From contig NZ_BBJP01000030.1 in assembly GCF_000739595.1 (NCBI RefSeq), positions 62,001 to 126,000 on the forward strand: a stretch of 64,000 nt of DNA. Reading direction: 5' to 3'. Position numbers and translations under genes: made by a program. The notes under the pieces were generated by a model. The model did not search any database. It had not been told where the DNA came from and was given only the letters and a program-made list of their open reading frames with translations. This DNA comes from Halorubrum halophilum (GTDB lineage Archaea; Halobacteriota; Halobacteria; Halobacteriales; Haloferacaceae). Positions within the stretch are counted from its first letter, which is position 1. The number at the start of each line of letters is the position of its first letter. This document shows, piece after piece, positions 28,429 to 37,882 of the stretch.

Positions 28429-28617
28429 CTACTCGCCCCAGTCCTCCTCGAGTTCGGGGGCCTCCTCCAACACGACGGGGTCCAGCGAGATGACCTCCAG
28501 CTCGGTCCCGGTGACCGGGCTGTCGATGATCTCGCCGACCTCGACGTCGGCCGGAAGCTCGATCTCCTCGCCCGTGATCGGGTCCTCTGCCATCACTGGG
28601 TCAGTGTCGCTCGTCAT
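28429..28617 (-). CDS. lysW: LysW-type amino-group carrier protein lacking zinc cysteines
   Basis: Very acidic carrier protein (62 residues) whose C-terminal EDWGE is the hallmark of LysW: substrate is attached to the last glutamate during arginine/lysine synthesis. The body aligns with classic LysW, but the four zinc-ligand cysteines are replaced: the first CPxCG becomes DPITG and the second CxxCG becomes SPVTG. I confirmed these codons on the strand. ATG at 28617 is preferred as a TTTATG box lies about 30 bp upstream; a second ATG at 28593 would give the 54-residue length of bacterial LysW. It is the first gene of the lysW-argX-argC-argB-argD-lysK operon. Confidence 0.9.
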   Translation of the reverse strand: MTSDTDPVMAEDPITGEEIELPADVEVGEIIDSPVTGTELEVISLDPVVLEEAPELEEDWGE

Positions 28618-28644
28618 CGTGCCTCCTACTCGACCGTGAACCCG

Positions 28645-28652
28645 CATAAACC
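28645..28652 (-). promoter_or_regulatory. TATA-like box of the lysW-lysK operon
   Basis: The minus strand reads GGTTTATGCGGG, 28-35 bp before the ATG at 28617. This supports the longer LysW start and one promoter for the whole six-gene run. Confidence 0.5.
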
Positions 28653-28728
28653 CTTCGAACTTGTAATCTAGTTTACAATAAATGGACTATCAGCTAACGG
28701 ACGAAAATCGGCCGTACAACCGCCGTGT

Positions 28729-28748
28729 GAAATCTGATGTCAGATTTC
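28729..28748. promoter_or_regulatory. AT-rich inverted repeat upstream of lysW
   Basis: GAAATCTGA-TG-TCAGATTTC: perfect 9-bp arms with a 2-bp centre, in an AT-rich patch unlike the GC-rich surroundings. It lies about 80 bp upstream of the lysW TATA box and behind argH. It could be a regulator operator for the arginine operon or the 3' hairpin of argH. The following 28750-28905 stretch is GC-rich and shows no gene. Confidence 0.4.
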
Positions 28749-28905
28749 AGTAGTTAGTGTGTCCCCTCGCGGGGACGGCGGCGTCGTCGGCGGTCGCGGG
28801 TCGACCGTCGACGGCGCCGGTCGTCGCGGTGATCGCGGTGGTCGTCGCGGCGGCCGGGGTCGTCGCAGCCGGTGCAGCCGTCGATCCGCGGCAGTCGTCG
28901 TCGAC

Positions 28906-30378
28906 TTACGCATACGAGTCCACCTCCGCGTCAAGCTGCTCCGCCGCCGCCGCGAGCGACTCCCGCTCGTCGGCGAGCGCGGCGGCGTCGTCTTCGATCC
29001 CCGCCTCCGCGGTCGCCAGCTCGTCGGCGACCGCCTCGGGGGCGGGCCCGCCGGCGGAGTCGCGGCTCGCGACGCTGGCGGCCGGATCGAGCGCGGACTC
29101 CACGTCCTCGCGGTTCACGTGCGCCGAGAGGGGCTCGCCCGTCACCTTTCGAGTGGCCTCGTCAACTTTTGCGGCCGCCGCCTCCGGCGAGTCGTCGTCC
29201 GAGACCGTCTCGGCGGCCGTCGCGACGATCTCGTGAGCGGTCCGGAAGGGCATTCCGCCCATCGCGAGCAGGTCGGCGACGCCGGTCGCCGTCGAGAACC
29301 CCTCTCCCGCGGCGTCCGCGAGGGTCGCCTCGTCCCAGTCGGCGGTCGCGACCGCGCCCGCGGCGACCTCGGTCGCCTCGCGCACGTCGTTCGCGATCTC
29401 GAACACGCCCGCGTGGGCGCGCTGGAGGTCGCGGTTGTACGCGCGGGGGAGCCCCTTGAGCAGGCTCAGCGTGCCCGTCGCCTCGCCGATCGCGTCGCCG
29501 GCGACGCCGCGGGTCAGCTCCAGCGTGTCCGGGTTCTTCTTCTGGGGCATGATCGAGGAGGTAGAGGAGTACGCGTCCGACAGCTCCACGAACCCCTTGT
29601 TGGAGAAGAGGATGAGGTCCTCCGCGAGCCCCGACAGCGTCGTCGCGAGCGTCGCGCACGCGGTCGACCCCTCCGCGAGGAAGTCGCGCGCGGAGGCCGC
29701 GTCCGTCGAGTTCCGGACCGTCCCGTCGAACCCCAGCAGCTCCGCGGTGCGGTCGCGGTCGATGTCGAAGGGCGTCCCCGCGAACGCGGCCGCGCCGAGC
29801 GGCGACCGGTTGACCCGATCGTACGCGTCAAGCAGGCGCTCGGTGTCGCGGGCGACTCCGCCCTCGTACGACAGGAGGTAGTGCGCGACCGTCGTCGGCT
29901 GGGCCGGCTGGAGGTGCGTGTAGCCGGGCATCACCGTCTCCGTCTGCTCGCTCGCCACGTCGACGAGCGCCTCGCGGAGCGTTAGCGTGGCCTCGGCGGC
30001 CGCGAGCAGGTCCTCACGCAGGCGGTACCGGATGCAGGTCGCCACCTCGTCGTTGCGCGAGCGGGCGGTGTGCATCCGACCGCCGTCCGGGCCGATCCGG
30101 TCGATGACGGCGGTCTCGATCGCCTCGTGAACGTCCTCGCCGTCGGGGAGTTCGCCGTGGCCGGCGGCCTCCACGTCGTCGAGCGCGCCGAGGATCTCGC
30201 CCGCGACCGCGCTATCGACGATCCCCCGCTCGGCGAGCATCACCGTGTGCGCGCGGTCGACCGCGAGGTCGGCCTCGAAAATGGCTTCGTCGGCCGCGAG
30301 GCTCGACAGGAACTCGCGGGCGGGGCCGCCGCTGAAGCGGTCGCGGCGGACGGCCGTGCCGGGATCGTCGTCAGTCAT
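28906..30378 (-). CDS. argH: Argininosuccinate lyase
   Basis: Splits argininosuccinate into arginine and fumarate, the last step of the pathway. The 490-residue protein belongs to the fumarase/aspartase superfamily; the signature STSSIMPQKKNPDTLEL is near residue 275, THLQPAQPTTVAHYLLS near 155 and MHTARSRNDEVATC near 105. Its ATG (30378-30376) directly follows the argG stop TAA with no gap, so the two are cotranscribed. It is somewhat longer than bacterial homologues at the alanine-rich C-terminus. Confidence 0.95.
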   Translation of the reverse strand: MTDDDPGTAVRRDRFSGGPAREFLSSLAADEAIFEADLAVDRAHTVMLAERGIVDSAVAGEILGALDDVEAAGHGELPDGEDVHEAIETAVIDRIGPDGGRMHTARSRNDEVATCIRYRLREDLLAAAEATLTLREALVDVASEQTETVMPGYTHLQPAQPTTVAHYLLSYEGGVARDTERLLDAYDRVNRSPLGAAAFAGTPFDIDRDRTAELLGFDGTVRNSTDAASARDFLAEGSTACATLATTLSGLAEDLILFSNKGFVELSDAYSSTSSIMPQKKNPDTLELTRGVAGDAIGEATGTLSLLKGLPRAYNRDLQRAHAGVFEIANDVREATEVAAGAVATADWDEATLADAAGEGFSTATGVADLLAMGGMPFRTAHEIVATAAETVSDDDSPEAAAAKVDEATRKVTGEPLSAHVNREDVESALDPAASVASRDSAGGPAPEAVADELATAEAGIEDDAAALADERESLAAAAEQLDAEVDSYA

Positions 30379-31608
30379 TTAGCTGTGGTCGGCGTCGGTT
30401 CCACTTCCGTCAGTAGCCAGTTCGGGCTTCGAGACGCTCGCTTTCACGTCGTTGGCGAGGCGCTCCTGCAGCCCGTGGTACTTCGCGACGCCCGTGGCGT
30501 CCTCCTGCGCGATGCCGGCCACGTCCTCGGTGTTGAACGAGGCCATCTCCTCGGAGTACACCGCGTACTCGGAGTCACGGGCGACGACGCGGCAGTTGCC
30601 GCCGGAGACCTTCACCGTCGCCGTCCCCGTCACCACGTCCTGCGTCTCGTCGACGAACGCGTCGAGCGCGTCGACGACGGGCGCGAACACGAGCCCCTGA
30701 TACGCCTTCTCGGACCACTCCTGCTCGATCCCCTTCTTGAACGAGCGCTCGTTCTTGGTTAAGACGAGGTCCTCGAGCGCTTGGTGGGCCGTCAGCAGGA
30801 CGGTCGCAGCCGGGTGCTCGTAGTTCTCGCGCACCTTCAGCCCGAGCATGCGGTCCTCCATCACGTCGGTGCGGCCGATGCCGTAGCCGCCGGCGTACTC
30901 GTTGAGGTGCTGAATGAGCGAGACGGGATCCATCTCCTCGCCGTCGACGGCGACCGGGACGCCCTCCTCGAAGGTCACCTCGATGGTGGTCTCCCCTTCC
31001 GGCTCCGCGGTCCACTCGTAGATGTCCTCCGGCGGCTCGTAGTTCGGGTCCTCCAGCTTGCCGCCCTCGACCGCGCGCGACCAGATGTTCTCGTCGATGG
31101 ACCAGACGCCGCCGTCGCCGGCCTCGACGGGCAGGTCCTTCTCGGCGGCGTAGTCGATCTCCCACTCGCGAGTGAGGCCGAGCTCGCGGACGGGCGCGAT
31201 GACCTCAAGGTCGGAGCCGCGCCAGACCGCCTCGAACCGGAGCTGGTCGTTCCCCTTCCCCGTGCAGCCGTGGGCGATGGCGTCACAGCCCTGCTCCTCG
31301 GCGACGGCCAAAATCGACTCGGCGATGACGGGGCGCGCGAGGGCGGTGCCGAGCGGGTAGCCCTGATACGTCGCGTTCGCCTTCACCGCGTCGTAACACA
31401 GGTCCGCGAACTCCTCTTTGGCGTCGACGACGTGGATGTCGAGCCCGAGTGCCTCGGCGGTCTCCTCCGCCTCGTCGAATTCCTCGGTCGGCTGTCCCAC
31501 GTCGACGTTGACGCCGATGACCTCGTCGTAGCCGTACTCCTCCTTCAGGAGCGGCACGCAGACGGTCGTGTCGAGTCCCCCACTGAACGCGAGTGCAACG
31601 GTTGCCAT
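30379..31608 (-). CDS. argG: Argininosuccinate synthase
   Basis: Condenses citrulline with aspartate using ATP. The 409-residue protein starts MATVALAFSGGLDTTVC with the PP-loop at residues 8-14 and has the conserved ATP/citrulline segment AIAHGCTGKGNDQLRFE near residue 115. ATG at 31608 is preferred to an upstream extension to 31644, because a TTTAAGG box lies about 28 bp before it and the family begins at the PP-loop strand. It leads the argG-argH transcript; the other arginine genes follow from the separate lysW promoter. Confidence 0.95.
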   Translation of the reverse strand: MATVALAFSGGLDTTVCVPLLKEEYGYDEVIGVNVDVGQPTEEFDEAEETAEALGLDIHVVDAKEEFADLCYDAVKANATYQGYPLGTALARPVIAESILAVAEEQGCDAIAHGCTGKGNDQLRFEAVWRGSDLEVIAPVRELGLTREWEIDYAAEKDLPVEAGDGGVWSIDENIWSRAVEGGKLEDPNYEPPEDIYEWTAEPEGETTIEVTFEEGVPVAVDGEEMDPVSLIQHLNEYAGGYGIGRTDVMEDRMLGLKVRENYEHPAATVLLTAHQALEDLVLTKNERSFKKGIEQEWSEKAYQGLVFAPVVDALDAFVDETQDVVTGTATVKVSGGNCRVVARDSEYAVYSEEMASFNTEDVAGIAQEDATGVAKYHGLQERLANDVKASVSKPELATDGSGTDADHS

Positions 31609-31631
31609 TACCGGAGTAAAATGGACTATAC

Positions 31632-31640
31632 CCCTTAAAT
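31632..31640 (-). promoter_or_regulatory. TATA-like box of argGH
   Basis: The minus strand reads ATTTAAGGGG about 28 bp before the argG ATG; a second AT-rich box GGTATAG sits slightly closer. Confidence 0.45.
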
Positions 31641-31649
31641 TCACCGCTT

Positions 31650-31970
31650 TAGATATTGGAAGAAAATGACGGCGGCGACGCTACGCAGGGACGTAGCTGT
31701 CACTCTCCGGAACGGAACGGCGCGAACGCGACGAGGGAAAAGTTACTGGCCCGAAGGGGCCGGTCGTCGCGCCGCGCCGGAAGCCGGTCGCGGCGGTCGG
31801 ACGCCTCGTCGCGGTCGCGGGGCTCGTCGGCCTCGGAAGAGAGCGGCGTCGAGACGAGCCTCCGCGCGCATTACTAGCATCTAGTCCCGTTTCAGTATAA
31901 AAATATTCCGCAACTCCGCCACAAACACGCACCACACCGCTTCACCGGACGGGACGTTGCGCACCTGTTT
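31650..31970. other. Intergenic stretch without a recognisable gene
   Basis: About 320 bp between the argG promoter and repeat E. Several short open frames cross it but all are Arg/Ser-rich, lack a start with a promoter at the right distance, and match nothing I know. The end (31870-31920) is AT-rich (TATAAAAATATTCC), perhaps a promoter remnant. Confidence 0.5.
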
Positions 31971-32202
31971 GATGGCGGGAGTGGGTGTTGCAGATCGATG
32001 GCGACGATACAGTATTTAAAAAGGCGAGAGCGACGGCGACGAACGCTTATAAATGAACGGGGCGGTGGCGTGAAGCGCCTCGCGGCTGGGGCTTTGGAGG
32101 GCTTCACCGCGTCGTCGACGACGTATAAATACCTGACAGCGACACCGCTCGATAGCTTATAAACAACCGTTTCACCAATTCGCTATACCTACTCCCGCTA
32201 TC
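31971..32202 (-). repeat. Dispersed structured repeat, copy E (short form with terminal inverted repeats)
   Basis: A 232-bp deleted copy on the minus strand that starts 3 bp behind the hemL stop. Its left end, read on the minus strand (GATAGCGGGAGTAGGTATAG), matches copy B's left end; its right end (ATCTGCAACACCCACTCCCG) matches copy B's right end. The two TATA-like boxes (TTGTTTATAAG, GTATTTATACG), the CCTCCAAAGCCCCAGCCGCGAGG start and the GCCACCGC...ATTTATAAGCG end are kept. Everything between, including both main hairpins, is missing. This makes B and E the long and short forms of one element. Confidence 0.78.
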
Positions 32203-32204
32203 GC

Positions 32205-33542
32205 TCAGATCGCTTCTCGGTACGCCGCCAGCGTCTCCTCGACATCCTCCTCCGTGTGCGCGTAGGAGGTGAACTGACACTCGAACTGGTTGGCGGTGAG
32301 GAACACCCCGCGGTCCTTCATCTCCTGCCAGAACACGCGCTCCCACCGGTCGGTGGCGGCACGCGCGACATCGGCGCCGGTCTTCGGACACGAGTCGTAG
32401 CGGTCGCAGTCGGGGTCCTGCCGACAGCCGCCCGCGCAGCAGGCGTCCGGGTCGTCGGGCGCCTCGCGGGTGAAGACCGTCTTGAACATCGAGTCGGTGC
32501 CGACGACGGTGTACTCGGGCGCGCGCTCCGCGCAGATCTCCGCGATCCCCTCGCGGAGTTTCCGCCCGAGCCGGTTGACGTGCTCGTACACGTCGTTCTC
32601 GGCGGCGTACTCCAAGGTGGCTTTCCCGGCCGCCATCGTCACGGGGTGACCGGAGAACGTCCCCGACTGGAACACGTCGCCCGCGGGCGTGAATTCCTCG
32701 ATGATCTCCGCTTTCCCGCCGATCGCGCCGACCGGGAACCCGCCGCCGATGATCTTGCCGAACGTCGTCACGTCCGGGGTGACGCCGAACTTCGACTGCG
32801 CGCAGCCGAGCCCGCCGACACGGAATCCGGTGATCACCTCGTCGAAGACCAAAAGCGACCCGTGGTCGTCACAGAGGTCCCGGAGCGTCTCGTGGTAACC
32901 GTCGATCGGGGTCACGATGCCCATGTTGGCGAGGATCGGCTCGACCAGGACCGCCGCGATGTCGTCGCCGTGTTCGGCGAACACCTCTTTGGCGGCCTGC
33001 AGGTCGTTGAAGGGAATCGGGAGGGTGTGCTGCGCGAACTCTTCCGGGATCCCCTTCGTCGAGGGATGCGGGTCGTCGGCCGACCCCTCCACGAGCGTCG
33101 ACTCCTGCGCCCCGTGGTAGCCGCCCTGCATGACGACGATCTTGTCGCGGTCGGTGTGACCGCGCGCGAGCCGCACCGCCGAGACGGTCGCCTCGGTCCC
33201 CGAGTTGACGAACCGGATCGACTCCACGCTCGGGACGTGTCGCGCCACGAACTCCGCGTGTTCGACCTCGATCTCGGTGGGCGCGCCGTACATCGGGCCC
33301 GCGGCGACGTGCGACTGGATCGCCGCCTCGACCGGTTCCGGGAGGTCGTGGCCGTACAGCAGCGGCCCGTACCCCATCACCCAGTCGACGTAGCGGTTGC
33401 CGTCGGCGTCGATCACGTGGCCGCCGTCGCCGCGCTCGACGAAGAACGGGTGCGGCATCGTCGCCCGGACGGAAGAGTTGACGCCGCCGGGCATGACCGA
33501 CAGCGCGCGGTCGTACAGCCCGCGAGAGCGCTCGTGGTTCAT
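32205..33542 (-). CDS. hemL: Glutamate-1-semialdehyde 2,1-aminomutase with cysteine-rich insert
   Basis: PLP enzyme of tetrapyrrole synthesis that makes 5-aminolevulinate. The 445-residue protein has [11 protein letters not shown] near residue 17, [16 protein letters not shown] near 118, [12 protein letters not shown] near 235 and the PLP lysine in [15 protein letters not shown] near 268. An insert at about residues 362-390 carries five cysteines ([13 protein letters not shown]...DSCPK) between the two halves of the C-terminal domain; it is absent from bacterial HemL and might bind a metal or iron-sulfur cluster. ATG at 33542 is the conserved start; the upstream frame is a shadow. No other hem genes are adjacent. 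Confidence 0.93.
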   Translation of the reverse strand: MNHERSRGLYDRALSVMPGGVNSSVRATMPHPFFVERGDGGHVIDADGNRYVDWVMGYGPLLYGHDLPEPVEAAIQSHVAAGPMYGAPTEIEVEHAEFVARHVPSVESIRFVNSGTEATVSAVRLARGHTDRDKIVVMQGGYHGAQESTLVEGSADDPHPSTKGIPEEFAQHTLPIPFNDLQAAKEVFAEHGDDIAAVLVEPILANMGIVTPIDGYHETLRDLCDDHGSLLVFDEVITGFRVGGLGCAQSKFGVTPDVTTFGKIIGGGFPVGAIGGKAEIIEEFTPAGDVFQSGTFSGHPVTMAAGKATLEYAAENDVYEHVNRLGRKLREGIAEICAERAPEYTVVGTDSMFKTVFTREAPDDPDACCAGGCRQDPDCDRYDSCPKTGADVARAATDRWERVFWQEMKDRGVFLTANQFECQFTSYAHTEEDVEETLAAYREAI

Positions 33543-33732
33543 GTCCCGCCGTTCGGTCGGCAGGGTGAAAGTTGTTGCCGAACCGGGCGACGAGGGAGTG
33601 AGCGAATCGCGGGAGCGTCGAGGGGATCCGCGAGCGACGCCGTCGCTGGCTGGCGTAGCGTCGCCGAAAAAGCGTCCGTCGAAACCGCCTTCGAGTCCGT
33701 CGGTTCTTCCCGTCGAAGTCGTCGACCCGAGC

Positions 33733-35412
33733 CTACACCGCCTCCGGACCGGTCGTGCCGGTGCGGACCTGCAGCGCGTCCTCAACCGGCATGATGAACA
33801 CCTTGCCGTCGCCGGGCTCGCCGGTCTTCGCGGCGTCGGCGATCGCCTCCGCGACCTCGTCGGCCGGGATGTCGGCGACGACGACTTCGATCTTGACCTT
33901 CTGGTGGAGGTCGACCGTGAACTCCTCGCCGCGCCACTGACCCGTCTTCGCGGGCTGGCTGCCGCGGCCGGAGACGTTCGTCACGGTGAGCGAGGGCGCG
34001 TTGATCTCCGCGAGCGCCTGCTTGATGGCCCCGAGCTTGTCGGGGCGGACGACCGCCGTGACCATCTTGATCTCTGCGCCCGCCTCCTCGCCGCCGTCGG
34101 CGCGCGGGGAGTCGTCGGTGGTGTCGACGACGGAGGGACCGCCGTCGGTCGCGACGTTCGCTTTGCCGAACTCGGGGTACGTCTCGACGCCGTGCTCGCT
34201 GACGTCGAGCCCGTCGCGCTCGTGTTGGGAGGTGACGCGGGCCTGACCCGCCGCCTTGAACACGCCGAACACCACGGCGGTCGCGACGACCGTCCACGCG
34301 GTGATGACGACGACGCCGATCACCTGCGAGACGAGCAGGTCCATCGAGAAGCCGTCGACGTGGATGAACGGCAGCGCGAGGACGCCGATGACGCCCGCGG
34401 AGCCGTGAACCGGGAACACTGCGCACACGTCGTCGATCTTCATCTTGTCCGAGACGAACTCGAACACGAGCGGGAGCTGGAGCCCGCAGATCAGCGCGAC
34501 CGCGATAGCGCCCCACCAGGTGATCGCGTTGGCGGTGCCGGTGACGGCGACGAGCCCCGCCAGCACGCCGTTAGCGACGTACAGCGTGTCGACCTTCTTC
34601 GTGAGGTACATCGAGCCGAGCGCCGCGCCGACGGCACCGGCACCCATGCCAAGCGTCGTCGTCAGGGAGACGCGGCCGACCGCCGAGTAGCCGCCGAGCG
34701 CGAGTTCGCCGGACTCCGTGACCGAGAAGACGGTCGCGGTCGTCCCGACGTTGAACCCGTACCAGCCGAACGCCAGGACGAGGGTCCCGAGCACCGCGAA
34801 CGTCATCGAGTGACCGGGAATGACGTTCGTGGAGCCGTCCTCGGCGTAGCGGTCCATACGCGGTCCGAGCATGTACGCCGCGGTGAGACCGGCGATACCG
34901 CCGACGCCGTGGACGATCATCCCGCCCGCGAAGTCGGTGAAGCCGAGACCGGCGCCGCCGAGGAAGCCGCCGCCCCAGGTGATGCCCGCGACGACCGGGT
35001 AGATGACTGCAGAGATGGCGATCGTGTACGCCACGTACGCGCGGAGCTTCGCGCGACCGGCGACCGCGCCGGAGACGATCGTCGCCGCCGTCATCGCGAA
35101 GACGGCACCGAACAGCCAGCTGTTGACCCAACCGCCGTCGCTGAGGGCCGACGCCGGGGAGAATCCGGCGCCGCCGGCGACGCCCTCGATCCCGAAGCCG
35201 ACCAGGAAGTACACGAGGACGCCGACTCCCCACGTGAGGAGGTTCTTCGTGAGCTGGTTCGCGACGTTCTTCGCGCGTACCTGCCCGGCCTCCAGCATCG
35301 CGAACCCGGCGTGCATGAAGAAGATCAGGAAACAGACCACCGCGACCCACATCAGGTTCACGCCCTCCGCGAGGACGCTCGGATCGATCGAGGCGAGTAC
35401 GCCGGCCGTCAC
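33733..35412 (-). CDS. amt: Ammonium transporter fused to a PII signalling domain
   Basis: Membrane channel for ammonium with a built-in regulator (559 residues from GTG at 35412). Residues about 10-405 are an Amt/MEP/Rh transporter with eleven helices, including [19 protein letters not shown] and the pore region [12 protein letters not shown] and [12 protein letters not shown]. After a 40-residue acidic linker, residues about 445-555 form a complete PII (GlnB/GlnK) domain: [20 protein letters not shown]-loop [24 protein letters not shown], and the B/C-loop [15 protein letters not shown] with RTGTTG. In most organisms GlnK is a separate gene beside amt. The two tyrosines usual in the T-loop are Trp and Phe here. 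Confidence 0.92.
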   Translation of the reverse strand: MTAGVLASIDPSVLAEGVNLMWVAVVCFLIFFMHAGFAMLEAGQVRAKNVANQLTKNLLTWGVGVLVYFLVGFGIEGVAGGAGFSPASALSDGGWVNSWLFGAVFAMTAATIVSGAVAGRAKLRAYVAYTIAISAVIYPVVAGITWGGGFLGGAGLGFTDFAGGMIVHGVGGIAGLTAAYMLGPRMDRYAEDGSTNVIPGHSMTFAVLGTLVLAFGWYGFNVGTTATVFSVTESGELALGGYSAVGRVSLTTTLGMGAGAVGAALGSMYLTKKVDTLYVANGVLAGLVAVTGTANAITWWGAIAVALICGLQLPLVFEFVSDKMKIDDVCAVFPVHGSAGVIGVLALPFIHVDGFSMDLLVSQVIGVVVITAWTVVATAVVFGVFKAAGQARVTSQHERDGLDVSEHGVETYPEFGKANVATDGGPSVVDTTDDSPRADGGEEAGAEIKMVTAVVRPDKLGAIKQALAEINAPSLTVTNVSGRGSQPAKTGQWRGEEFTVDLHQKVKIEVVVADIPADEVAEAIADAAKTGEPGDGKVFIMPVEDALQVRTGTTGPEAV

Positions 35413-35504
35413 GCTCCGAACACCTCGTGTGAACGTTTGTCCGTCGTACAGCGCGTTTCGTTCGTGTTCATGTGCTGAATCACGTTTCCACAGCGGGGAA
35501 TGGG

Positions 35505-35514
35505 AATATATAAA
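35505..35514 (-). promoter_or_regulatory. TATA box of the amt-PII gene
   Basis: The minus strand reads CGTTTATATATTCC. Transcription from it would give a leader of roughly 65 nt before the GTG at 35412; the ATG nearer to it is out of frame. Confidence 0.5.
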
Positions 35515-35582
35515 CGTTCTAGTTGAGTTTCGCAAGAAATACTGTTGATGATACGGGAGACGTTCAATATAAGGACAGGTCA

Positions 35583-35998
35583 ATGTTGTATAAGGTCATA
35601 TGTTCCGGGAACTTACAGCAATATTTGCGCTCGAAGCGGACGAACGTGTTATTGACCGAGCGTCAATATCTGCCGGATCAGGCGTTTTCGGGCCTCGAAG
35701 CGCCGTGCGCGGTGTCCGGTGGAAATACTTGCCTCCCTGCGGATCGCCGTGAAATCCCCGACACAACCTGACTGTCCCGATATCAGGCGTCTCGGGCGTT
35801 TTTCGGGGAAAGTGACGTTTGTCAACCGGGGTTGCTGTCCGACGTGCGATCCGGGGATTTACATCGCACAACATCGCTCGTCCGCCGCGGTTTTTTCGTC
35901 AATTCCGTTCGAAGCGGTAGCGATGTCCGCCGATCGCGGTCCAGCCACGAGCGGTCTTGACGCCAAATTCGGGCAATCGACCCGCGAAGCGTAACGAG
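35583..35998. other. Intergenic stretch without a recognisable gene
   Basis: About 415 bp between the amt promoter region and the radA stop. Base composition is lower in GC than the neighbours. Open frames of 80-90 codons exist on both strands but have no family resemblance, no well-placed promoter and atypical composition. Confidence 0.5.
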
Positions 35999-37030
35999 TT
36001 ACTCCGGCTTCAGTCCCTCGCCCTGCACGCGCATCACGGCCTCGCCGTCGGCGAGGTTCGGCGCGTCGACGAGCCGGACGATCCGCTTGTTACCCTTCGA
36101 CTTCCGGAGGTAGATCCGGAACGTGGAGGCGTGTCCGAGGATGTTGCCGCCGATCGCCTGCGTCGGGTCCCCGAAGTAGGAGTCGGGGTTCGACGCGACC
36201 TGATTCGTGACGAGGATGGCGGTGTTGAACAGGTCGCCGATCCGCATCAGGTCGTGGAGGTGTTTGTTGAGCTTCTGCTGTCGCTCGGCCAGTTCGCCCC
36301 GACCGACGTACTCCGCGCGGAAGTGGGCCGTCAGCGAGTCGACGCAGACGATCCGGATGGGCCACTCGCCCTCCTCGTGTTCGCCCGCCAGTTCCTTGGC
36401 CTTCTCGGCCAGCAGGATCTGGTGATTGGAGTTGAACGCCTTCGCGACGTGGATCTGATCGAGGAACGCCGCGATGAGCTCCTCCATCGCGTCCTCGTCG
36501 CTCGGCGTCCCTTCGATCTCGCGGCGCTCCATCTCGTCGGCGAGGATCTCGTCGTCGAGCCCGCGGACCATGTCGTCGATCCGCTCCGGCCGGAACGTGT
36601 CCTCGGTGTCGACGAAGATACAGCCGCCCTCCAGCCCGCCGTTCTCCTTGGAGAGCTGGACGTTGACGGCCATCTGGTGGGTCACCTGCGACTTACCGGA
36701 CCCGAACTCGCCGTACACCTCGGTGATCGACTGCGTCTCGATGCCGCCGCCGAGCAGGTCGTCGACCTCGTCGATCTGCCACGAGAGCTTCCCGATCTCC
36801 TCGCGGCGTTCGAGCACGGTCGCGCCCGTCTCGAACCCGCCGACGTCGGCGGCCTCGCGGGCGGCGTTGATGATGTCGCTGGCGGACGACTCGCCGATGT
36901 CGGCGGTGTTGGACATCTCGCCGGGGCTGGCGACGGCGATCGACTGGTAGCTCTCGAACCCGTTCTCGACGAGCTTGTCTGCGGTGGCGGGGCCGACTCC
37001 GGGGAGGTCCTCGAGTTCGTCTTCTGGCAT
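35999..37030 (-). CDS. radA: DNA repair and recombination protein RadA
   Basis: Archaeal RecA/Rad51-type recombinase (343 residues), which forms filaments on single-stranded DNA for homologous recombination. N-terminal helix-hairpin-helix domain at 1-60 ([17 protein letters not shown]), Walker [14 protein letters not shown] near residue 106, Walker [10 protein letters not shown] near 222, and DNA-binding loop L2 around [17 protein letters not shown] at 275-291. ATG at 37030 (MPEDELEDL) is the conserved start, with a TATA box about 28 bp upstream. Stands alone as a single gene. Confidence 0.97.
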   Translation of the reverse strand: MPEDELEDLPGVGPATADKLVENGFESYQSIAVASPGEMSNTADIGESSASDIINAAREAADVGGFETGATVLERREEIGKLSWQIDEVDDLLGGGIETQSITEVYGEFGSGKSQVTHQMAVNVQLSKENGGLEGGCIFVDTEDTFRPERIDDMVRGLDDEILADEMERREIEGTPSDEDAMEELIAAFLDQIHVAKAFNSNHQILLAEKAKELAGEHEEGEWPIRIVCVDSLTAHFRAEYVGRGELAERQQKLNKHLHDLMRIGDLFNTAILVTNQVASNPDSYFGDPTQAIGGNILGHASTFRIYLRKSKGNKRIVRLVDAPNLADGEAVMRVQGEGLKPE

Positions 37031-37054
37031 GTACACGTCCCTTGTTCGCCATCC

Positions 37055-37064
37055 CGTATAAAGA
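37055..37064 (-). promoter_or_regulatory. TATA box of radA
   Basis: The minus strand reads GTCTTTATACGG, centred about 29 bp before the ATG at 37030. Confidence 0.55.
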
Positions 37065-37224
37065 CTGGTTTACACCCGAGTGAAAGTGAAATTCGGGCGC
37101 GGACCGAGCTCCGGAATAGCTCGGTACCGTATAAATGGGCTCGGGCGGAGGCGAGGGCTCGACAACGCGGTGGAACTGATCGGTCCGACCGATCGGTCGG
37201 CGGTTGCGCCGCGGCGCGACCGCG

Positions 37225-37725
37225 TCAGAACCCGACGCGGCGGACGTACGCCAGATCTCGGATTTCGACGAGCAGGTCGCCGGAGAGGTCGGCGTCGGTG
37301 ATCACGTACAGCTTCGGGTCGTCGGTGAACTCCGGGTCCTCGCTCAGCACCTGCCGGATCGAGACGCCGTGGTCGGCGAGGATGCCGGTCACCTCGGCGA
37401 CGATCCCGGCCTCGTCGGCGGCCGCGACCTCGATCGTGAGCACCGTGAGATCGAGGACAGGAGCGAGATCCATCAGGCTCGGGACCGACGAGATGTTCGT
37501 GAAGATGCGTTTCAGGTCCGGGTCGGCTAAGATCGCGTCGGTCGTCGAGTCCACGACGCGCCGGTCGACGTCGAGCTCGCGCGCGATCCCGGTGTACGGG
37601 ATCTCGATCCCGCCGGAGACGACCCGTCCGTCCTCGTTGACGGAGAAGCCGCGCTCTAAGAACAGCCGGATCACCGCCTGCTGGCTGGGTGACCCCTCGA
37701 ACTTCTCGAGGATCTCGTCGAACAT
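37225..37725 (-). CDS. ACT-domain regulator of amino-acid metabolism
   Basis: A 166-residue putative transcription factor. Residues 1-75 are a winged helix-turn-helix (QQAVIRLFLERGFSV, then IARELDVDRRVVDSTTDAI) and residues about 93-160 an ACT ligand-binding domain (VLTIEVAAADEAGIVAEVTG). Proteins with this plan (COG2150) are thought to sense amino acids. It is transcribed away from the helicase gene; no target can be assigned, although the arginine cluster lies 6 kb away. Confidence 0.82.
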   Translation of the reverse strand: MFDEILEKFEGSPSQQAVIRLFLERGFSVNEDGRVVSGGIEIPYTGIARELDVDRRVVDSTTDAILADPDLKRIFTNISSVPSLMDLAPVLDLTVLTIEVAAADEAGIVAEVTGILADHGVSIRQVLSEDPEFTDDPKLYVITDADLSGDLLVEIRDLAYVRRVGF

Positions 37726-37882
37726 TCGTCTGCGGATGCTCGCCGCGCGTTCTTAAAAAGGCAGGTACGTCGCGGGCGGCGAGAGCGGTGCGGCGGTGCG
37801 GGCGGCGGATCGCGGCGACGGCACGAACCACTTCCGCTCCGGCACCCGACCCCTTTTAGCCGATGGCGACGAACCTCGTCCC

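Noticed and set aside
28757-28905. Hydrophobic frame (APVVAVIAVVVAAAGVVAAGAA) upstream of argH's 3' end
   Set aside because: It has no start with a promoter and reads on into the argH shadow; the hydrophobicity comes from a GTCGTCGCGG-type simple sequence.
31656-31935. Short frames between argG and repeat E
   Set aside because: Arg/Ser-rich, no start signals, no family resemblance, and a frame with a membrane-like segment is interrupted by a stop.
35596-35994. Frames of about 90 codons in the amt-radA gap
   Set aside because: Present on both strands over the same bases without promoter spacing or recognisable sequence.
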